A stretch of 64,000 nucleotides of DNA. Source: Mesorhizobium sp. GTDB lineage: Bacteria; Pseudomonadota; Alphaproteobacteria; Rhizobiales; Rhizobiaceae. Under the pieces are notes generated by a model. That model had not been told where the DNA came from, ran no database searches, and was given only the letters and a program-made list of their open reading frames with translations. This document shows, one piece after another, positions 53,362 to 64,000 of the stretch. The position numbers and the translations under genes were made by a program. The stretch lies in the NCBI RefSeq assembly GCF_004962245.1, contig NZ_SUHQ01000001.1, positions 130,549-194,548 on the forward strand. Reading direction: 5' to 3'. Position 1 is the first letter of the stretch; the number at the start of each line of letters is the position of its first letter.

Positions 53362-53865
53362 TCAACGGTCATCCGCCAGCCGGCCGGGAAGCGGCTTCAG
53401 CGGGTAGTGCGCCCAGTAGAAGGCGTCGGATTGGTACATGTCGGTCAAGAAATTCTGGGCTTCGGCGATCTTGCCATCCTTGATGCGAAACATCAGGGCG
53501 TAGAGCTGGTCGATCTCGGGCGCTGAGCCGACGTTCGACCAGCCGCGATGGATGTCGACGACGAGGTCGCCCTGCGCCTGGAAGAAGATCGGCTCGGCCT
53601 TGAATTTGCCGTCGGCTAGGCCACGGAAGAAGGCGACCACTTCCTCCGGCCCGCGCTTGTCGCCGGCGAGCGGATGATGGCCGGGAATGTGCCACACGAT
53701 GTCGGCCGCAAGGAAGGACCGGACGGCCTCAGGATTCCCGGTCGCATAAGCTGCGTAATAGTCCTTGATGAGCTGGATGTTTCGGTCTTCTTGCGGACCG
53801 CCGTTCGCGGGGGCGGCAGACACCGCCAGGAGAGCACCGGCGGCGAGCGAAGCGAGCCTGGTCAT
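53362..53865 (-). CDS. exported SnoaL-like polyketide cyclase family protein
   Basis: 167 residues. Signal peptide MTRLASLAAGALLAVSAAPA, then LIKDYYAAYATGNPEAVRSF, ADIVWHIPGHHPLAGDKRG and VDIHRGWSN, the common SnoaL fold. First gene of the cluster, divergent from the LysR regulator. Confidence 0.87.
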   Translation of the reverse strand: MTRLASLAAGALLAVSAAPANGGPQEDRNIQLIKDYYAAYATGNPEAVRSFLAADIVWHIPGHHPLAGDKRGPEEVVAFFRGLADGKFKAEPIFFQAQGDLVVDIHRGWSNVGSAPEIDQLYALMFRIKDGKIAEAQNFLTDMYQSDAFYWAHYPLKPLPGRLADDR

Positions 53866-53992
53866 TGGCCTTGTCTCCTTGCCTTTCGAGCCGTCGCAAC
53901 AAGCGAGGCTCGTTCGTCGGACCTAACATGAGGCTTTTTGTTCACCGGAAAAACCCGTATGGTTCGATAAGGCTGTTCGGAATATCCTCACA

Positions 53993-54901
53993 ATGCGTCT
54001 CGACCAATTCAGCGGCATCGTCGCCTTCGTCAGGGTCGCGGAGGCCAAGAGCTTCACCCGCGCCGCCGCCGAGCTCGGCGTCGCTCCGGCCTCGTTGAGC
54101 GAGGCCGTCAAGGGGCTCGAGGAGCGTCTGGGAGTGCGGCTCCTCAACCGCACGACCCGCAGCGTCGGTTTGACCGAAGCAGGCGCCTATTACCTCGACC
54201 ACGTGCGCCCGGCGGCCGAAGAGGTCTGGGCGGCAGGCGCGGCGCTGCGCGAAAACCGCGATCGCCCCGCCGGCACGCTGCGCCTGAGCCTGCCGTGGAT
54301 CGCCGCGCCGCTGCTGATCGAGCCGCTGATGAGACCGTTCATGGACGCTTACCCGGAAGTGCGCCTTAGCCTGATCTTCGACGACAGCTTCGTCGATATC
54401 GCCGCCCAGGGCTTCGATGCCGGTCTGCGGATCGGCGAGCTTCTCGATAAGGATATGATAGGCGCGCGTCTGGGCAGGCCGCTGCAGACCGTTGTGTTGG
54501 GCAGCCCGGACTATCTGGCGCGGAACAGCGCGCCCAAGCAGCCCGCCGATCTCGCCGCCCACTGCTGCATCGCGTTCGCCTTCACCCGCAACCGCGCCAT
54601 CTCGCCCTGGGAGTTCGTCGTGGATGGACGCCAGGTCGAGTTCACGCCCGACGCCCGTCTGATCGTGAATACGCTTCCGCTCTGCATCACCGCCGCCGCG
54701 CAAGGGCTTGGCCTTGCCTTCGCCGTCGAAGGCCTCGCCGCGCCGCTTCTCGCCTCGGGCGCGCTGGTCAAGGTGCTGGAGCCTTTCTGTCCCACTTACG
54801 AGCCGCTCCACCTCTATTATCCCAGTCGCCGGCTCGTGCCGCCGAAGCTGCGGGCCTTCATCGACTTCGTGCGCGCGAACGCTCACAGTTTGCGGATCTG
54901 A
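53993..54901 (+). CDS. LysR-family transcriptional regulator
   Basis: 302 residues. N-terminal winged HTH (FVRVAEAKSFTRAAAELGVA, SEAVKGLEERLGVRLLNRTT) and the periplasmic-binding-like effector domain. Divergent from the exported SnoaL/hydrolase cluster, which it most likely controls. Confidence 0.93.
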   Translation: MRLDQFSGIVAFVRVAEAKSFTRAAAELGVAPASLSEAVKGLEERLGVRLLNRTTRSVGLTEAGAYYLDHVRPAAEEVWAAGAALRENRDRPAGTLRLSLPWIAAPLLIEPLMRPFMDAYPEVRLSLIFDDSFVDIAAQGFDAGLRIGELLDKDMIGARLGRPLQTVVLGSPDYLARNSAPKQPADLAAHCCIAFAFTRNRAISPWEFVVDGRQVEFTPDARLIVNTLPLCITAAAQGLGLAFAVEGLAAPLLASGALVKVLEPFCPTYEPLHLYYPSRRLVPPKLRAFIDFVRANAHSLRI

Positions 54902-54986
54902 CGTGTCGTTGCGCTGCCGCCGATCGCGAGCCGGTTCCACTCAAGCCAAAGCGCCGGCTGAGCCAACAGTTCCGGCTTTCACGACA

Positions 54987-55802
54987 ATGGACTCCAATGC
55001 TAGGGCAGGATCAGCCGAATCGACCGATGGATCGCCCGTGACCGACGCCGAACGCCCTCGCCTGCCCCTAGTCGAAATCTGTGTCGAAGGCATAGACGGC
55101 CTGCTGGCCGCGCAGGCAGCCGGCGCCGATCGCGTCGAGCTCTGTGCCAGCCTCGTCGAGGGCGGCATCACGCCGAGTTTTGGCACAGTGCGCGCGGCCC
55201 TCGAGCTGGCGACGATCCCGTTCCACGTCATCGTGCGGCCGCGCGGCGGCGATTTTCTCTACAGCGACGCCGAGTACAGTTCGATGCTCGCCGATGTCGC
55301 CGCGCTGAGCGAGCTTGGTGTGGCCGGTGTCGTCTTCGGTTGCCTGAACGCCGACGGCACCATCGACGAAAGGCGCATGAGCGAGTTGGTGCAGGCGGCG
55401 GGGTCCTTGAACGTGACCTGCCACCGTGCCTTCGACATGACGCGCGATCCGGCCGAGGCGCTGGAAGCGCTGATCCGCTGCAGGGTTGGTCGCGTGCTGA
55501 CCAGCGGCCAGCGCGATACGGCACTGGAGGGCGTGGCCCTGCTGGCGGACCTCGTCCGGCAGGCCGGCAAGCGCATCATCATCCTCGGTTGCGGCGGGCT
55601 CGACCCCAGGAATATCGCCGAGGTGCGGGAAAGAACCGGACTGACCGAAATGCATTTCGCCGCACTCAAGGACGTGCCGAGCGCCATGCGCTACCGCAAT
55701 CCGCAGGTTGGGATGGGCGGCACCGACCTCGATCGCGAGTACCGCAACACCGTGACCGACGCGGCGCTGGTGGCGACGACGATTGCGGCGGCGAGAGCAT
55801 GA
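54987..55802 (+). CDS. cutC: CutC family protein
   Basis: TIM-barrel protein once linked with copper homeostasis; true reaction is unsettled. VEICVEGIDGLLAAQAAGAD, RVELCASLVEGGITPSFGTV, VIVRPRGGDFLYSDAE, TCHRAFDMTRDPAEALE and LTSGQ are all typical. 271 residues from ATG 54987; a GTG at 55038 (MTDAERPRLPLVEI) is an alternative that gives the family's common N-terminus. Followed by a GNAT gene 19 bases later. Confidence 0.9.
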   Translation: MDSNARAGSAESTDGSPVTDAERPRLPLVEICVEGIDGLLAAQAAGADRVELCASLVEGGITPSFGTVRAALELATIPFHVIVRPRGGDFLYSDAEYSSMLADVAALSELGVAGVVFGCLNADGTIDERRMSELVQAAGSLNVTCHRAFDMTRDPAEALEALIRCRVGRVLTSGQRDTALEGVALLADLVRQAGKRIIILGCGGLDPRNIAEVRERTGLTEMHFAALKDVPSAMRYRNPQVGMGGTDLDREYRNTVTDAALVATTIAAARA

Positions 55803-55821
55803 TCCCGAAGGAAGAAAACAC

Positions 55822-56319
55822 GTGACGGAAGTACGCTTGCCGATCGACCGGGTCTCGCCGCAGGACGAGCCCGCCATCCTCGCCCTCAACAACGAGCACG
55901 CGGCCGAACTGTCGTGGCTTGAGCCGGAGCGCCTGTCCTTCCTGCTTGGCGAGGCGTTTTACACGCGCCGCATCGGTGCGCTCGAAGCCTTCATCATGAC
56001 GTTCGACCAGAACGCCCGCTACGACAGTCCGAATTTCCTGTGGTTCCGCGAGCGCTATCAGCGCTTCGTTTATGTCGACCGTGTCGTCGTCGCGGGAGAA
56101 GCGCGTGGCCGCGGCCATGCCCGCAGGCTCTATGAGGATCTGTTCGACCATGTCTCGCGTGCCGGCCAGACCATCGTCACTTGCGAGGTGAATGCCGACC
56201 CGCCCAATCCGGCCTCGGATGCCTTTCACGCCGCACTCGGCTTTGTCGAGGTCGGCGACGCGGTGATTCACGGCGGCAAGAAGGCAGTGCGCTACTATAC
56301 CAGGCAGATCACGGCCTGA
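55822..56319 (+). CDS. GNAT family N-acetyltransferase
   Basis: 165 residues from GTG 55822 with GAAGGAAG upstream. Contains RFVYVDRVVVAGEARGRGHA with the acetyl-CoA loop R-G-x-G-x-A and later DAFHAALGFVEVGDAVIHGG. Family members often sit next to cutC. Substrate unknown. Confidence 0.88.
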   Translation: MTEVRLPIDRVSPQDEPAILALNNEHAAELSWLEPERLSFLLGEAFYTRRIGALEAFIMTFDQNARYDSPNFLWFRERYQRFVYVDRVVVAGEARGRGHARRLYEDLFDHVSRAGQTIVTCEVNADPPNPASDAFHAALGFVEVGDAVIHGGKKAVRYYTRQITA

Positions 56320-56329
56320 GGCGACAGCC

Positions 56330-57352
56330 CTACCAGTTGCGGTTCAGCCAGGCGCGGGCCGGCTTTTCGACAATGTAATAGCTGCACAGGGCGCAAGCGA
56401 ACGCGCCTGCCAGCATCAGCAGCGGCGAACTGCCCTGCGAATAGACGAATTTGTAGAACGGCTGCTGCCACAGATAGAGCGAATACGACCACAGTCCCAG
56501 CATCGCCATCGGCCGGGAGGACAGGAATCCGGTCAGGTAACGAGCGCTGAAGCCGAGCGAATTGACGGCCAGCGCCAACAGCGGCACCGCGACCAGATAG
56601 TGGATCGGCGTCGGCACCGAATTCAGGAACAGAAGAACCGCCCCGACGGACGCGGCAACCGCGACATGCGGCCCCTTGAACAAGGCCGGCAGCCTGTCGT
56701 CGGCCTTGAGCAGGCATATCACCGCCGACAGCAGGATCGAGGCGATGTGCACATCGGTTCGCCAATAGGTGCTCTCATAGTCCATTCCGAGGACCCAGTA
56801 CGAAATGGCGCCGTTCGCCATGGCCAGCACCGACAGCGCGCTGAGCAGCATGACGACGCGGGCACGCCCCGAAACAACAAAGCTGATCAATGCCAGGATG
56901 ACATAGGCGTGTTCCTCGACGCACAGCGACCAGATATGGTCCAGCGCGCCGACGCGGTCGATGAGAATTCCGGCATAATTGTAGGTGAATGTCAGCGCCG
57001 TCAGCGCCGCCTTCCATTTGAAGGCGACAAACGTGCCTGACAAGGCAACCATCGAAACGACGACGAAAGCCAGCAGCGCCGGATAGATGCGGGAGAAGCG
57101 GCGCTTGAAGAACGCCTTGAGCGGATAGCGGTCGACAAAGAGAATCTCGGCCATGAGCCGGCCGCTGAGCACGAAGAAGAACTCGACGCCCATGACGCCG
57201 AGGCTGATTCCGGGAACCGGAAAGAAGTGGCCGATCAGCACCAGTGCGATCGACAGGCCGCGCCATCCGTCGAGATAGGCCAGCCTTGTTCTTGACGATG
57301 TGCCGGCGGCGGACCGGGGCACGACAAGCTGCGTCGCGGAAATATCCGTCAT
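56330..57352 (-). CDS. acyltransferase 3 family membrane protein
   Basis: 340 residues with about ten membrane segments. Acyltransferase-3 start RLAYLDGWRGLSIALVLIGH (catalytic His) and SRIYPALLAFVVV. Such proteins transfer acetyl or other acyl groups to polysaccharides or lipids; OafA/NodX-like. Start 57352 has GAGGGGG upstream. Stand-alone. Confidence 0.9.
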   Translation of the reverse strand: MTDISATQLVVPRSAAGTSSRTRLAYLDGWRGLSIALVLIGHFFPVPGISLGVMGVEFFFVLSGRLMAEILFVDRYPLKAFFKRRFSRIYPALLAFVVVSMVALSGTFVAFKWKAALTALTFTYNYAGILIDRVGALDHIWSLCVEEHAYVILALISFVVSGRARVVMLLSALSVLAMANGAISYWVLGMDYESTYWRTDVHIASILLSAVICLLKADDRLPALFKGPHVAVAASVGAVLLFLNSVPTPIHYLVAVPLLALAVNSLGFSARYLTGFLSSRPMAMLGLWSYSLYLWQQPFYKFVYSQGSSPLLMLAGAFACALCSYYIVEKPARAWLNRNW

Positions 57353-57516
57353 GCCGGCCCCCTCGCATTTGAACGATGCGAAAGGGCTGTAGGCCAAGAC
57401 TGTGCGCTTCGAGCCCCCGCTCGCATTCTTCAGGCATATTGCAGTGCAATAGAGCGCGGCGCAAGGGCGAGATTGGCCGCACCCTCGTCTGTCCGGCCGT
57501 CAGAACCGAGAGTGAC

Positions 57517-57541
57517 GAAAAAGGGGCCGCGAAGGCCCCTT
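57517..57541 (-). terminator. terminator of the cox-type operon
   Basis: AAGGGGCC (57521-57528) and GGCCCCTT (57534-57541), preceded by an A run that becomes a T run leftward, downstream of the FAD subunit gene. Confidence 0.75.
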
Positions 57542-57551
57542 CCTCAAAACT

Positions 57552-57605
57552 GGCAATCCCAAAATCGGCAATCCCAAAAACCGGCAATCCCAAAATCGGC
57601 AATCG
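57552..57605. repeat. 15/16-bp tandem repeat, 3.5 copies
   Basis: Units GGCAATCCCAAAATC at 57552, 57567 (one base longer), 57583 and a partial copy at 57598, directly after the stop of the FAD subunit gene. Confidence 0.9.
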
Positions 57606-57611
57606 ATGCCG

Positions 57612-58409
57612 TCAGGCATTGGCGGCGGTCACCGCGCGCTTGGCCATCACCGCGATCAGGTTGGCCCGGTAGTCGGCCGACGCGTGGATATCGCTCATCA
57701 AATTCTTCGCCGAAATCTTCATGCCGTCGAGCGCGGCGGCCGTGAAGCTTTTGGTCAACGCTGCCTCGATTTCCTTCGAACGGAAGACGCCGTCGTCGCC
57801 GGCTCCGGTGACGGCGACCCTGACGCCGTCCTTGCCCTTGGCCACGAACACCCCGACAATGGCGTAGCGCGAGGCGGGATTGCGGAACTTTTCATAGGCC
57901 GCCTTGGCCGGCGCGGTAAAGCTTACCGCTGTGATGATCTCGCCGTCCTTCAGCGCCGTCTCGAACAGGCCCGTGAAGAACTTGCCGGCCGCGATCTCAC
58001 GCTTGTTGGTGACGATGGTGGCGTCGAGAGCAAGGAGTGCCGCCGGATAGTCGGCCGCCGGATCGTTGTTGGCGATCGAACCGCCGATCGTGCCCTTGTG
58101 ACGCACCGCCGGATCGCCGATCAGGGACGCCATATGGGCGAGCGCCGGACAGGCTTTCTTCAGCTTCTCGTCACTGGCGACATCGTAATGCGTGGTGGCG
58201 GCGCCGATGGTGACGGTCTTGCCCGACACCTTGACGCCCTGCAGTTCCTTGATCCGCAACAGGTCGACAAGGTCGGAAGGTGCGGCAAGCCGCGTCTTCA
58301 TGGCAGGGATCAGCGTCATGCCGCCCGACAAGAGTTTTGCATCGCCACTCTTGAGCAGCTTGGCGGCCTCGGTGACAGAGGCGGCGCGGTGATAGTTGAC
58401 CGAGTACAT
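57612..58409 (-). CDS. coxM: FAD-binding subunit of a CoxM-type molybdenum hydroxylase
   Basis: 265 residues. [20 protein letters not shown] and the second FAD motif [20 protein letters not shown] are those of CoxM/xanthine dehydrogenase medium subunits. Passes electrons from the 2Fe-2S subunit to the acceptor. Third gene of the S-L-M operon. Confidence 0.9.
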   Translation of the reverse strand: MYSVNYHRAASVTEAAKLLKSGDAKLLSGGMTLIPAMKTRLAAPSDLVDLLRIKELQGVKVSGKTVTIGAATTHYDVASDEKLKKACPALAHMASLIGDPAVRHKGTIGGSIANNDPAADYPAALLALDATIVTNKREIAAGKFFTGLFETALKDGEIITAVSFTAPAKAAYEKFRNPASRYAIVGVFVAKGKDGVRVAVTGAGDDGVFRSKEIEAALTKSFTAAALDGMKISAKNLMSDIHASADYRANLIAVMAKRAVTAANA

Positions 58410-58517
58410 GTGTCTTTCTCCATTCGGGGAAAGAGCGAACAGGGACTGGCAAGCAGGGATTTCTACCCCGATGCACCGCTCTTCCCTATTCGCTACTCCC
58501 TATTCGCTATTCGTTTG

Positions 58518-60869
<2,352 letters not shown>

Positions 60870-60915
60870 CGCAGAAATCCCTCCCGAATTGCCGAACGTA
60901 GGTGAGTAGGGAAAT

Positions 60916-60990
60916 AGGGCAGTAAGGGAGTAGGGATTTAGGGGGCCAATTTTCCCCTATTCCCTTACTGCCCTACTCCCTTACTGCCCT
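60916..60990. repeat. 20-bp perfect inverted repeat between coxS and coxL genes
   Basis: 60916-60935 and its exact complement at 60971-60990, built from short AGGG/AGTAAGGG words repeated several times. Similar CCCTATTCGCT words fill the gap at 58485-58510. Confidence 0.85.
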
Positions 60991-60998
60991 CATATCTC

Positions 60999-61499
60999 TC
61001 AAGCAGCCTTCTTCGTCTTGCCCCTCGCCCCCTTGGCCATCGTCTTCGATGCGGCGAGGATCGCTTTCACGATGTTGTGGTAGCCGGTGCAGCGGCAGAT
61101 GTTGCCTTCGAGTTCGGCGCGCACCGTGGCCTCGTCGAGGCCTTCGGGATGGCGGGCGATCATATCCGTCGCCGCCATGATCATGCCCGGCGTGCAGAAA
61201 CCGCACTGCAGCCCGTGATGTTCCTTGAACGCCGCCTGCACCGGATGCAGGTCGGCGCCATTGGCCAGACCTTCGATCGTCAGCACGGTCGACCCGGAGG
61301 CTTGCACAGCCAGCATCGTGCAGGATTTTACCGCCTTGCCGTCGACATGGACCACACAGGCGCCGCATTGCGAGGTGTCGCAGCCGACATGCGTCCCGGT
61401 CAGGCCGAGATTCTCCCTCAAGAAATGAACCAGAAGCGTACGGTCTTCGGCCGCGCCGCTGACCCGCTTTCCGTTCACCGTCAACGATATGTCCGACAT
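60999..61499 (-). CDS. coxS: 2Fe-2S subunit of the CoxS-type dehydrogenase
   Basis: 166 residues. First cluster ligands [15 protein letters not shown] and KSC, second cluster CGFCTPGM and CRCTGYHNI. First gene of the leftward operon in the order S-L-M that is usual for form II enzymes. The end is Lys-rich ([12 protein letters not shown]). Confidence 0.93.
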   Translation of the reverse strand: MSDISLTVNGKRVSGAAEDRTLLVHFLRENLGLTGTHVGCDTSQCGACVVHVDGKAVKSCTMLAVQASGSTVLTIEGLANGADLHPVQAAFKEHHGLQCGFCTPGMIMAATDMIARHPEGLDEATVRAELEGNICRCTGYHNIVKAILAASKTMAKGARGKTKKAA

Positions 61500-61761
61500 G
61501 AAACCTCCCTGGGTGCTACCTTGGTCGTTTTGGCGTCGGTGTTGCCCGAGCCGTCTGTCTGTCCGCCATTCTTATACTGCATTATGCACGGGAAAAAGTG
61601 CCGCGAAATGCCGGGATTGCGAGAATGCAGTTCGCCCCAGAATCCGCATATTGTACTTTCGGTCACGCAAAGACTGGGAAACGGGGCGATGAGGCGAGAA
61701 ACTTCGATCGCTGTGCGATGCCCCTTCCCGGCCATGACCGGCTGACGGCGGCGAGCCGATC

Positions 61762-62193
61762 TCAGCCGATGCCGTGTTTCCTGAGAACCTCCTGTTCGTC
61801 GCCTGACACCCACCCAAATATCTTGGGCTCTCCGCCCAGCTTCTGCACGAGGTAGTGGACGTCAAAATCTATCGTGACGTCCGGCTGGCCTTTACGGGCA
61901 TAGCTCGCCGTCCAGGCGACATGGGCAACGCAATGATGCTCGTCTATCGGCGAGATGCGAACATCCCGTTTCCGCACCGCCTTCGTGCCGATCGCTCGAT
62001 AATGAGCATAGCCTTGTTCCATAACCTGCTTGAGCTGGTCGTCGTTCTTCCCGACCATGACGCCGGCAGGCGACGCCGCGATGAAGGCGGAGGCATAGAC
62101 CGATACGACTTCATCCATGTCGGCATCGCCGGCGAGGGATTTCTGGAAAAGCTGCTCGTACCTTTCGAACAGCTTCTGGACCTGTGCTTCCAT
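61762..62193 (-). CDS. NTF2/SnoaL-like hypothetical protein
   Basis: 143 residues. MEAQVQKLFERYEQLFQKSL and VSVYASAFIAASPAGVMVGK, then DEHHCVAHVAWTASYARKG, consistent with a SnoaL-like fold. Divergent from the FIST gene. No known partner. Confidence 0.72.
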   Translation of the reverse strand: MEAQVQKLFERYEQLFQKSLAGDADMDEVVSVYASAFIAASPAGVMVGKNDDQLKQVMEQGYAHYRAIGTKAVRKRDVRISPIDEHHCVAHVAWTASYARKGQPDVTIDFDVHYLVQKLGGEPKIFGWVSGDEQEVLRKHGIG

Positions 62194-62315
62194 GGATCAG
62201 CTCCCTTCCCGTCTGGTTTTGGGGTTGAAGTTTCTGAGCACCGATGCCGTCAAAATAGCGGAAACTTCAAATCCATCATGTTGGCTCATTGCCAAACCAG
62301 CACTTGAAGACAACA

Positions 62316-63566
62316 ATGACGTCGACGCCGGCGCGCCAGGAGCACAAAAAAGGGCCGCGCACAAAAAGAGCGTTGGAGGAATGGAGGAGGAAGCCGCTGG
62401 CCAGTTCACGGACGCGCTATGCATGCGGCCTGTCGGTGCTCACCACGGATGAGCCCGACGCCAATGCCTTCACCCAAGCGATCGCGGCCGAAGCCGCGGC
62501 TATCGATGCCGGCTTCGCCCTGCTGTTTTTCTCCCAGAGCCTCGTCGATGCGGCAGCCCTGTCGGACGCTCTGAAGATCAACGCGCCGGCACTTGCCTAT
62601 GCCGGCTGCTCCACCGCCGGCGAAATCACGCCGCGCGGTCTGGAGGAAGGCCAGATCCTCGCGCTGCTGCTTCCGTCGGCGTCGTTTTCAGTCGCAAGCA
62701 CCATGGTCGACAGCCTCTCTTCGTCGGGCATGGACAGGATCACCGATGAAGTCGGGGCGCTGCGGCGCTCGCTGCAGGGCCGCGTCGGGTACGAACGAAC
62801 CAACACCACCTTCGCGCTCTGCTTCATCGACGGGCTGTCCTATGCCGAGGAAGCGGTGACCTCGGCTATCCACTGGGGCCTCGACGACATTCCATTGATC
62901 GGCGGATCGGCCGGAGACGATCTGAAGTTCGAGACGACGCGGCTGATCTCGAACGGCAAGGTTACCTCCGACAGTGCCATCATCGTCCTGATCACCACGG
63001 AAATTCCCTTCCACGTGTTCAAGACCGACAATTTCGTTCCCACCGACGAGAAGCTGGTGGTGACCGCGTCCGATCCCGATCACCGCACCGTGCGCGAATT
63101 CAACGCCACCAATGCCGCCGAGGAATATGCCGCCTCGGTCGGCGTCATCCCGCAGATGCTGACGCCGCTGAGTTTCGCTTCGCACCCGGTGGTGGTGAAA
63201 GTGGGTGGCGAATTCTACTGCCGCTCGATCCAGAAGATGCATACGGACGGCTCGCTGTCGTTCTTCTGCGCCATCGACGATGGCGTCGTCCTTTCCATCG
63301 CCCAGCCCAAGGGCATGGTTGAATCGACACGTGCCGCTCTTAAGGACGTCGAGGACAGGCTTGGCGGCATCGACATGATCCTCGGCTTCGACTGCGTGCT
63401 GCGCCGGCTCGACGCGCGCAACCGGCAGGTCTTTCGCGAGATTTCGGAACTCTACAAGGTCAACAACGTCATCGGCTTCGGCACCTATGGCGAACAGTAC
63501 CGGTCGATGCATCTGAACCAGACTTTCACCGGCATCGCCTTCGGAGAGCGGCAGGCGGCGGAGTAG
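62316..63566 (+). CDS. FIST-domain (NosP-like) sensor protein
   Basis: 416 residues with FIST N-terminal (ACGLSVLTTDEPDANAFTQA, YAGCSTAGEITPRG, LCFIDGLSYAEEAV) and FIST_C domain to FGERQAAE. Stand-alone FIST proteins next to a histidine kinase are known in several bacteria as NosP, heme proteins that sense nitric oxide and change the kinase's activity. The next gene, 9 bases on, is such a kinase. Heme binding here is inferred. Start 62316 is chosen over TTG 62289. Confidence 0.82.
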   Translation: MTSTPARQEHKKGPRTKRALEEWRRKPLASSRTRYACGLSVLTTDEPDANAFTQAIAAEAAAIDAGFALLFFSQSLVDAAALSDALKINAPALAYAGCSTAGEITPRGLEEGQILALLLPSASFSVASTMVDSLSSSGMDRITDEVGALRRSLQGRVGYERTNTTFALCFIDGLSYAEEAVTSAIHWGLDDIPLIGGSAGDDLKFETTRLISNGKVTSDSAIIVLITTEIPFHVFKTDNFVPTDEKLVVTASDPDHRTVREFNATNAAEEYAASVGVIPQMLTPLSFASHPVVVKVGGEFYCRSIQKMHTDGSLSFFCAIDDGVVLSIAQPKGMVESTRAALKDVEDRLGGIDMILGFDCVLRRLDARNRQVFREISELYKVNNVIGFGTYGEQYRSMHLNQTFTGIAFGERQAAE

Positions 63567-63575
63567 GAGGTTCTT

Positions 63576-64000
63576 ATGCCGCTCAGGGACATCAACGACC
63601 TGGAGAAGCTGAAGAAGATCAACGCGGCTCTTGTCAGCCGCGTCGAGCGCTCGATGGACCAGCAGGGCAACGCGTTCTCGCTGTTCCAGACCGCGATTTC
63701 GCTCGAGAATCGAGTGCGCACGCGCACTGAGGAACTGCACTCGACACTGCGTAGATTGGAACAGTCCAACATCGATCTCAGCGCGGCCAAGGAAAACGCC
63801 GAGCTGGCGAACCTGTCCAAGACCAGGTTCCTGGCGGCCGCCAGCCACGACGTGCTGCAGCCGCTCAACGCCGCGCATCTCTCCGTCTCGGCGCTGGCCG
63901 AGGTGCAGACCAGCGACGAGGGCAAGAAGCTGGTCCGGCAGGTCGAGCGGTCGCTGGAGACGATGGAGGATCTGCTCCGCACCCTGCTCGACATTTCCAA
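63576..64000 (+). CDS. histidine kinase, N-terminal part (continues beyond window)
   Basis: TAGGAGG before ATG 63576. About 142 residues visible: a coiled coil (ENRVRTRTEELHSTLRRLEQ) and the HisKA motif KTRFLAAASHDVLQPLNAAH with phospho-His near residue 90. The rest is outside. No sensor domain precedes it, so the adjacent FIST protein probably supplies the signal, as in the NosP-NahK pairs. Confidence 0.88.
   Translation, partial: MPLRDINDLEKLKKINAALVSRVERSMDQQGNAFSLFQTAISLENRVRTRTEELHSTLRRLEQSNIDLSAAKENAELANLSKTRFLAAASHDVLQPLNAAHLSVSALAEVQTSDEGKKLVRQVERSLETMEDLLRTLLDIS

Overview
The window looks like chromosomal or large-replicon DNA of a rhizobium, most likely Mesorhizobium or a close Phyllobacteriaceae relative (order confident, genus inferred). 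It is GC-rich and carries rhizobial markers: an ExoR-type Sel1 protein behind ilvD, a PopZ/DUF2497 protein, an ExoR/FixJ/FixK context, DUF982, DUF1236 and DUF3775 proteins, and many small conserved rhizobial proteins.

Left part (1-19.4 kb) is mostly housekeeping: dgt-argS-SPOR-like gene (leftward), divergent erpA, a VOC protein, a frameshifted exodeoxyribonuclease III gene, exoR and ilvD, a FadL-type outer membrane protein, valS, a second VOC protein, popZ, a TolC-type protein, a Pcm-like methyltransferase, tRNA-Cys and tRNA-Asn. From tRNA-Asn to about 25.3 kb lies a run of small accessory genes: an unknown 182-aa protein, a DUF883 protein, a three-gene ATGA-coupled cassette facing an XRE regulator across a palindromic operator, a lipoprotein, several short proteins, a redoxin, and three near-identical leftward terminators. 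No integrase or att repeat was found.

The most interesting part is 25.3-40.1 kb. Nine perfect TTGA-N6-TCAA sites (the FNR/FixK recognition pattern) sit in front of stress and low-oxygen type genes: GroEL, a universal stress protein, an unknown 219-aa protein, a BON-domain protein, FtsH with a PPOX-fold protein, a COG2187-type kinase, a divergent PRPP synthetase, a helix-hairpin-helix protein coupled to DUF3775, Hsp20 and a 64-aa WQPIST-type protein. A truncated fixJ (end of receiver plus LuxR-type HTH) lies at the right edge. I read this as a compact FixK/FNR-controlled micro-oxic stress island that once had, or was derived next to, a FixLJ system. Several genes in and around it are freshly decayed (flavin reductase, two small genes, a sugar-uptake/oxidoreductase locus at 40.6-42.0 kb).

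40-49.5 kb continues with DUF982 and DUF1236 paralogues, tiny membrane peptides, a repeat-rich secreted protein and a NarL-type two-component pair. 49.6-64 kb is ordinary metabolism: an M20 amidohydrolase with divergent AraC regulator, a secreted SnoaL/alpha-beta hydrolase cluster with divergent LysR regulator, cutC plus a GNAT protein, an acyltransferase, a form II CoxSLM-type molybdenum hydroxylase operon, and a FIST-domain (NosP-like) gene directly followed by a histidine kinase that runs off the right end.
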